NCBI GenBank assembly: GCA_002497895.1
Contig: DAFD01000082.1
Location: forward strand, 1,419 to 20,085
Source of the DNA: Euryarchaeota archaeon UBA175
GTDB lineage: Archaea; Thermoplasmatota; Poseidoniia; Poseidoniales; Thalassarchaeaceae
Length of the DNA stretch: 18,667 bases
Direction of reading: 5' to 3'
The position numbers were made by a program, and so were the translations under genes. The first letter of the stretch is position 1. Each line of letters begins with the position of its first letter. Below are positions 14,548-18,667 of this stretch, in pieces. The notes below the pieces were generated by a model. The model ran no database searches, was not told the origin of the DNA, and saw only the letters and a list, made by a program, of their open reading frames with translations.

Positions 14548-15663
14548 ATGGCAACCATCGATGAACAGATTAAGAGTCTCGAGGAGGAGATCTCGAAGAC
14601 CAAGTACAACAAGGCCACTCAAGGCCACATAGGGAAACTGAAGGCGAAAATCGCCGCTCTCAAAGAACGCAAGGATAAGGCTCAGGCCCATGCAAAATCA
14701 AGTGGAGGAGGGCCTGGATTCGAAGTTAAGAAGTCTGGAGATGCATCTGTTGCTCTAGTCGGATTTCCCAGTGTAGGAAAGTCAAGTCTGATCTCGCAAT
14801 TGACGGATGTCGAATCAGACACAGGACATTTTGCTTTCACAACTCTAACCTGCATCCCTGGCGTACTACACCACCGAGGCGCTACCATTCAGATTCTGGA
14901 TTTGCCTGGATTGATCAAGGGTGCATCGGAAGGAAAGGGCCGTGGACGAGAGATTCTCAATGTGATTCGAGGATGTGACATGGTCCTGTATGTCGTCGAC
15001 CCTTTCCAAGGGGCGCACTTCGAGATTCTAGATATGGAGTTGTGGCGGGCCGGAATGCGCCTGAATCAACCTAAGCCTCAAGTTTTCATCGATAGGACAG
15101 AGCGGGGCGGCATCGTCGTACGCTCGACTCTAGAGCAAACTAATCTGGAAGAAGAGGAGATTCAAGCGATTATCCGTAGCTTCGGAATTGTCTCCGCGAA
15201 CGTGACACTGCGAACTGATGTGACCGACGACCATATCGTAGATACGCTCGCGGGTAACAGAGTCTATTCCGACGCTGTGATCGTTCTAAACAAGGTTGAC
15301 CTCGCCACAGAAAGCGACCTGACCACAGCTCGGGAGTTGTTGCCTGGAAATTGGCCCATTCTACCGGTTTCGGCAAAGACTGGGCAGGGTATTGAGGCGA
15401 TGAAGGACTTCATTTTCGACAATCTTCACTTTATGTCGATTTTTCTCAAACCACAAGGCCAAGAGGCAGATCTCATCGAACCGTTAATCGTCAAAAATAC
15501 CTCAACGGTTCGCGATGTCTGTGTGAAATTACATCGTGATTTCGTCCGCAAATTCCGCTACGCGCGAGTGAAGGGACCGAGCGCTAAATTCGACTGGCAA
15601 CGTGTTGGTCTTGACCACCTTCTGAAGGATGACGATCTGCTGACAATCATCCTCCGTAAGTGA
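14548..15663 (+). CDS. DRG-family GTPase with TGS domain
   Basis: A protein of 371 residues, the normal size for archaeal/eukaryal DRG (developmentally regulated GTP-binding protein). The N-terminus is helical and Lys-rich (residues 5-50). G1 is GFPSVGKSS (72-80), a Thr pair TT for switch I is near 98-99, G3 is DLPG (118-121), G4 is NKVD (248-251) and the G5 SAK is at 275-277. A TGS domain fills the C-terminus (about 296-371). DRG proteins associate with ribosomes and are thought to ease translational stalling. No archaeal partner gene is seen next to it. It is followed after 13 nt by tatC, so a short operon is plausible. Upstream lies the palindrome CCCACGTGGG, and there is no good Shine-Dalgarno site. 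Confidence 0.94.
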   Translation: MATIDEQIKSLEEEISKTKYNKATQGHIGKLKAKIAALKERKDKAQAHAKSSGGGPGFEVKKSGDASVALVGFPSVGKSSLISQLTDVESDTGHFAFTTLTCIPGVLHHRGATIQILDLPGLIKGASEGKGRGREILNVIRGCDMVLYVVDPFQGAHFEILDMELWRAGMRLNQPKPQVFIDRTERGGIVVRSTLEQTNLEEEEIQAIIRSFGIVSANVTLRTDVTDDHIVDTLAGNRVYSDAVIVLNKVDLATESDLTTARELLPGNWPILPVSAKTGQGIEAMKDFIFDNLHFMSIFLKPQGQEADLIEPLIVKNTSTVRDVCVKLHRDFVRKFRYARVKGPSAKFDWQRVGLDHLLKDDDLLTIILRK

Positions 15664-15676
15664 AGACTCGAACAGG

Positions 15677-16504
15677 ATGTCCTTGCTCTATTATTGCGGG
15701 AATGGCTTGCGAATCATTCACCAATGGGTGTCGGTACCGGGCAGCGTGGCTGAGTCCCTCGATATGCTGCCGCGTGCCGAATTGCGCGCCATCTTTGCTC
15801 ATCTGCAAGGGCGTGCGGCCTTGCTAATCGGCGTATTCGTGTTGGGCTTCGTGGCGGGATATCCTCTTGCTGAAGTGATGATTGAAATATTGCTGGATGC
15901 CGATGGATACCGACCAGTTGGTGTCGAAATTATCGTTCTGCAGCCGATGGAAATCGTCCTACTAAAATTGAGAATTGCCAGTCAGATTGGAGTTGCTCTA
16001 TTCGCTGCTACCCTGATTGGTGACTTAGCATGGAATGGACGACGAATATTCGCTCAGGGAAAGAGAATCGCTGTACCACAGAGTGGTGGTGGCTTCGTTC
16101 GCTTCATCACCGCCTTCTTTTTCATGGCGATTCTTGGTGTTTTGGGATTCCTTTACGCTCACGAGATACTGATTCCTTTCTTACTCGATTATCTCGCTGA
16201 GGATGCGAGCGCAGCCGGTTTGGATTCAACTTGGCAGTTGCGCTCGTGGATTGGCTTCATCATTGGACTTTACATGGGTTCGATACTGAGTTTCCAAGTT
16301 CCGCTCATAGTGGTGACAATGATTCGCGCTGATGTCGTCGACCGCAGCGTAGTCACCGATAATCGCCCATTACTTTGGTTCGCTGCGGCAGTGATTGGAG
16401 CTTTCGTCTCCCCTCCAGACCCTATCTCGATGTTTCTCGTCGGTGGGCCAATGCTCGTCCTACTCGAAATCGCTCTCTTGTTTGACCGCCTAGGAAGAGA
16501 TTAG
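15677..16504 (+). CDS. tatC: TatC-like twin-arginine translocase membrane subunit
   Basis: A protein of 275 residues with about six hydrophobic segments (near 48-70, 98-118, 140-170, 191-216, 231-245 and 250-270), as in TatC. An N-terminal LPRAELRAIFAHLQGR block corresponds to the HLxELRxR motif before helix 1. LQPMEIVLLKLRIA (88-101) matches the P-x-E segment of the first periplasmic loop and its following helix. SPPDPIS (245-251) and Glu264 in the last helix match the conserved end. TatC recognises twin-arginine signal peptides and forms the channel with TatA/B. The first 29 residues before the conserved block are unusual; ATG15764 would remove them. No tatA is seen in the window. The divergence from textbook TatC is strong, so confidence is moderate. 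Confidence 0.75.
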   Translation: MSLLYYCGNGLRIIHQWVSVPGSVAESLDMLPRAELRAIFAHLQGRAALLIGVFVLGFVAGYPLAEVMIEILLDADGYRPVGVEIIVLQPMEIVLLKLRIASQIGVALFAATLIGDLAWNGRRIFAQGKRIAVPQSGGGFVRFITAFFFMAILGVLGFLYAHEILIPFLLDYLAEDASAAGLDSTWQLRSWIGFIIGLYMGSILSFQVPLIVVTMIRADVVDRSVVTDNRPLLWFAAAVIGAFVSPPDPISMFLVGGPMLVLLEIALLFDRLGRD

Positions 16505-16522
16505 TCGAGTCGAAGACTCGAC
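16504..16522. terminator. Perfect hairpin between convergent tatC and MFS genes
   Basis: GTCGAGTC, loop GAA, GACTCGAC: an 8-bp perfect stem that starts at the final base of the tatC stop and lies in the 36-nt gap before the MFS stop. As the genes converge, it could mark 3' ends of both mRNAs. It lacks a T-run, so the call as terminator is tentative. Confidence 0.45.
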
Positions 16523-16540
16523 CTCTCGGACCTAGTCTAC

Positions 16541-18493
16541 TCAAATTTCGATTCCACGGTTGCGTGCATCTTCGGCCTGAGCGTCTGCTCGTCCTGCCTC
16601 GACATCGACAAAGCGCATCATCACCGTTCCAATGATAATCAATATGCACAAACTCGCTACTCCGACTCGACTATCGTAAGCTACAGTCAGGATTCCGTAA
16701 ATCATCGGGCCGAGCAGCGCTGCTACCTTTCCGAAGAAGCCAAAGAAGCCGAAGAACTCAGCGCTGCGTGTCTCGGGAACCATTTGTCCGAAGAGCGAAC
16801 GTGCAAGCCCCTGAGATCCTCCAAGAAGAGCTCCGGCCATGCATCCGAGCAGCAGGAATTGGAACATCACGTTGATTCCCAGAGGCTGCCAGACCAAATC
16901 TCGAACGGTTGATGGAATCGCATCAAGAGGGCCATCACCGAGACTCGTTGGATGCTTCTCACCCATACCACTCGAACCGTCGAGTGGGCCGCCTTGAACG
17001 TTGTAACTGAAGCGACTCTCTTCGGTGAATGTGGCAAAGAAGGCTTCCATTCTCTCAATGTTATTCGTGCTGCTGATTAGGTATTCATTCTCAGGGTCAT
17101 CAAAGGCGTAGACCGTCTTGTCAGTGTAGTCTTCATGTTGATGAACAGCCATGACATCCATCCACTCAGACGTCCAATCCTGTTCATCACCTTCAACTGC
17201 TATCGTTAGAGCGTAAGCATTCGCCCCCGTCGAAATCACATATTGACCTACACCTTCCAATCTGACTTGCTGTAATGTAGATTGCAGTCCTGGTGGGTGG
17301 CTTGAAGCATCAAGTGGATCGGTACCCGCCGCAATCTCCTCCTCATTGGTGTACCAATCGCCGTCGATATTGTCATCGGAATGATCGGCGATTCCATCAC
17401 CATCGGAATCCCAATCATACTGAATATCGTAATCAGAGTGAGCATCCAATGCTAGCGGAGCGAAGGACATGGCACCAAGCACAACCACAACCCAACCTAC
17501 CAGAGACAAGGTCAACGCGTACTTCGTATTCGTCGCCTCGGCAAGCTTAGTGAAGGCAATCGCACACGGAGCGGCGACGAATTGAATCACCAATATTGTT
17601 GCAATCAGCGCAGTCGTTGTCAGCCCGAGCACGGTAATTCCGTAGATTCCAGCAAGCGCAGTAACCGAGTTGATTCCATCGATGAAGAAGAAGTAAGCTA
17701 GCATGTAGATGAATAGCGTCTTGAAGCGATCGATCTGTCCGAATGTCTTGCGCAACTCAGTGAAGGCAAGACTGGCGGACTCTGAAAAACCGAGGCTTTC
17801 CATTTCATTCTCGATTGGTGGCTCCGGGACATATTTGAAGGTCAACATCGCGAAACCAAGCCACCAAGCTCCTGATGAAGCCATTACGAAGGGAATCACC
17901 CAATCAGGATTAGAACCATTATCGTCAACAATCATCATGACCATTACGAGATGGACCAATAGAAGCAACCCTCCTCCAAGATATCCGTAGGCGAAGGCCT
18001 TGTTCGAGATAGCATCCATCTCATCATCGGTTCCCATGTGAGGTAGTAGAGCGTTGTAGAATACGCCAGCACCGTTGAGGCCGATATTGGCCGTCAAGAA
18101 CATCAGAAAGAGCCACACCCACTGGAACGAGATATCGAACATGGGGGCGAAGGCGAGAGCAAAGGTCGAGCCCGCTCCAAGATAAGTCAAAATTCTCAGC
18201 CACCACATCTTGATTGCACGTCTGTCAGCAATGACACCGAGTGATGGACTCGCGAACGCAACCAGAAGAGCACCGATGGTGACGGCAAAGGACCAAACTG
18301 CATCAGAAGTCATTTCCATGCCGAGAATTGTCGCTTCCAGCCCATTCGCTTTCAGGAAAATATAGGCGAACCAAGCAGGGAGCACCGCGGTAGTCACCGA
18401 GGTCTCAAAGGCTGACTTTCCCCAATCATAGAAGGCATATCCCCTCACTGCTTTCGGATTTGATTCTCTATCCAGTTCTACTCTCTCGGACAT
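16541..18493 (-). CDS. MFS transporter, UMF1/Atg22-like, with inserted extracytoplasmic acidic-repeat domain
   Basis: A protein of 650 residues from the ATG at 18493, which has AGGTG 5 nt upstream; an ATG at 18535 lacks such a site. It begins with the UMF1 hallmark YDWGKSAFETSV (about residues 22-33) and has MFS motif GVIADRRAIK after helix 2. About twelve transmembrane helices can be drawn as nine plus three, separated by roughly 190 residues (about 350-540). This insert starts with DSDGDGIADHSDDNIDGD (362-379), a thrombospondin type 3-like calcium-binding stretch, then NEEEIAAGTDPLD and a beta-rich part. In the standard MFS layout, loop 9-10 faces outside, so the insert would be exported. 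The family resembles amino acid effluxers and autophagy Atg22; the substrate is unknown. Unusual for the family, which is normally about 420-500 residues. It converges with tatC. Confidence 0.85.
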   Translation of the reverse strand: MSERVELDRESNPKAVRGYAFYDWGKSAFETSVTTAVLPAWFAYIFLKANGLEATILGMEMTSDAVWSFAVTIGALLVAFASPSLGVIADRRAIKMWWLRILTYLGAGSTFALAFAPMFDISFQWVWLFLMFLTANIGLNGAGVFYNALLPHMGTDDEMDAISNKAFAYGYLGGGLLLLVHLVMVMMIVDDNGSNPDWVIPFVMASSGAWWLGFAMLTFKYVPEPPIENEMESLGFSESASLAFTELRKTFGQIDRFKTLFIYMLAYFFFIDGINSVTALAGIYGITVLGLTTTALIATILVIQFVAAPCAIAFTKLAEATNTKYALTLSLVGWVVVVLGAMSFAPLALDAHSDYDIQYDWDSDGDGIADHSDDNIDGDWYTNEEEIAAGTDPLDASSHPPGLQSTLQQVRLEGVGQYVISTGANAYALTIAVEGDEQDWTSEWMDVMAVHQHEDYTDKTVYAFDDPENEYLISSTNNIERMEAFFATFTEESRFSYNVQGGPLDGSSGMGEKHPTSLGDGPLDAIPSTVRDLVWQPLGINVMFQFLLLGCMAGALLGGSQGLARSLFGQMVPETRSAEFFGFFGFFGKVAALLGPMIYGILTVAYDSRVGVASLCILIIIGTVMMRFVDVEAGRADAQAEDARNRGIEI

Positions 18494-18498
18494 GGTGG

Positions 18499-18503
18499 CA
18501 CCT
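18499..18503 (-). promoter_or_regulatory. Shine-Dalgarno site of the MFS gene
   Basis: Read on the minus strand, AGGTG lies 5 nt before the ATG at 18493. It supports that start over the ATG at 18535. Confidence 0.55.
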
Positions 18504-18667
18504 GCGCTGCCGTCGCTATGTCGGGGTTTGAGCATTGGGGCAGCATCACGGAGTATGACAGGCGCGGATTCAATACCCCATCAGCGCTCGAAGGGACGTG
18601 TCTGACGGCTCATCGTGGGTCCCGCCTACGGAGAATACGATTCCATCGCTGCTTCATGGAATGCGCT

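Noticed and set aside
14323..14691. Minus-strand 122-codon frame overlapping the DRG gene start
   Set aside because: It overlaps a well-supported GTPase gene by about 140 bases and has no recognisable domain or ribosome site.
18615..18667. Plus-strand frame opening at GTG 18615 and running off the right edge
   Set aside because: Only 17 codons are visible. It is plausible as a divergent gene start, but there is too little sequence to support it.
1..18667. CRISPR arrays, insertion sequences, rRNA or tRNA genes
   Set aside because: No regularly spaced direct repeats, transposase-like frames with terminal repeats, or structural RNA signatures were seen by eye on either strand.

Overview
The window reads as chromosomal DNA of a marine planktonic archaeon, most likely Marine Group II (Poseidoniales/Thalassarchaea) or a close relative in Thermoplasmatota. 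This placement is inferred from gene content. ABCE1/Rli1, a DRG-type GTPase with a TGS domain and an archaeal-type NMN adenylyltransferase point to Archaea. They sit beside bacterial-type genes (grpE, sucCD, a squalene/carotenoid-type cluster). Two exported proteins carry DSDGDGI-type acidic repeats, and one of them also has GCT-x-x-x-A-x-N-x-D modules ending in SC, both frequent in surface proteins of this group. No rRNA, tRNA, CRISPR array or insertion sequence is visible.

Layout. (1) Positions 1-3044, minus strand: a sugar-phosphate nucleotidyltransferase followed 6 nt later by a superfamily II helicase that runs off the left edge with 691 residues visible. This part is more AT-rich than the rest and looks like a flexible segment. 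(2) 3153-5284, plus strand: sucC-sucD, both subunits of the TCA-cycle succinyl-CoA synthetase, coupled by a TGATG overlap with a full Shine-Dalgarno sequence. (3) 5349-9264, plus strand: an isoprenoid cluster of an HpnE-like FAD enzyme, a squalene-synthase-like enzyme and a second squalene/phytoene synthase with an unusual N-terminal extension. Together they could make squalene or a C30/C40 carotenoid backbone from prenyl diphosphates. (4) 9335-11688, plus strand: ABCE1 (ribosome recycling) overlapping grpE (Hsp70 nucleotide exchange). (5) 11736-13019, plus strand: a lipoprotein with a pectinacetylesterase/Notum-like hydrolase domain behind a TATA-like promoter. (6) 13042-14285, minus strand: an unrecognised 210-residue protein overlapping an NMN adenylyltransferase (NAD synthesis). 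(7) 14548-16504, plus strand: a DRG GTPase and a TatC-like membrane protein. (8) 16541-18493, minus strand: an MFS transporter of the UMF1/Atg22-like type with a large inserted domain between predicted helices 9 and 10.

Start sites fall into two classes. Several downstream operon genes have clear Shine-Dalgarno matches (sucD, the squalene-synthase-like gene, ABCE1, nadM), while several first genes have none. The lipoprotein gene has an AT-rich box about 28 nt before its ATG, as expected for a leaderless archaeal mRNA. Perfect short hairpins occur at or just beyond gene ends (sucD, tatC, the two synthases).

The observations most worth following are the non-canonical squalene/carotenoid trio, the transporter with an inserted extracytoplasmic acidic-repeat domain, and the Notum/pectinacetylesterase-like lipoprotein. 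None of these alone proves a new system.
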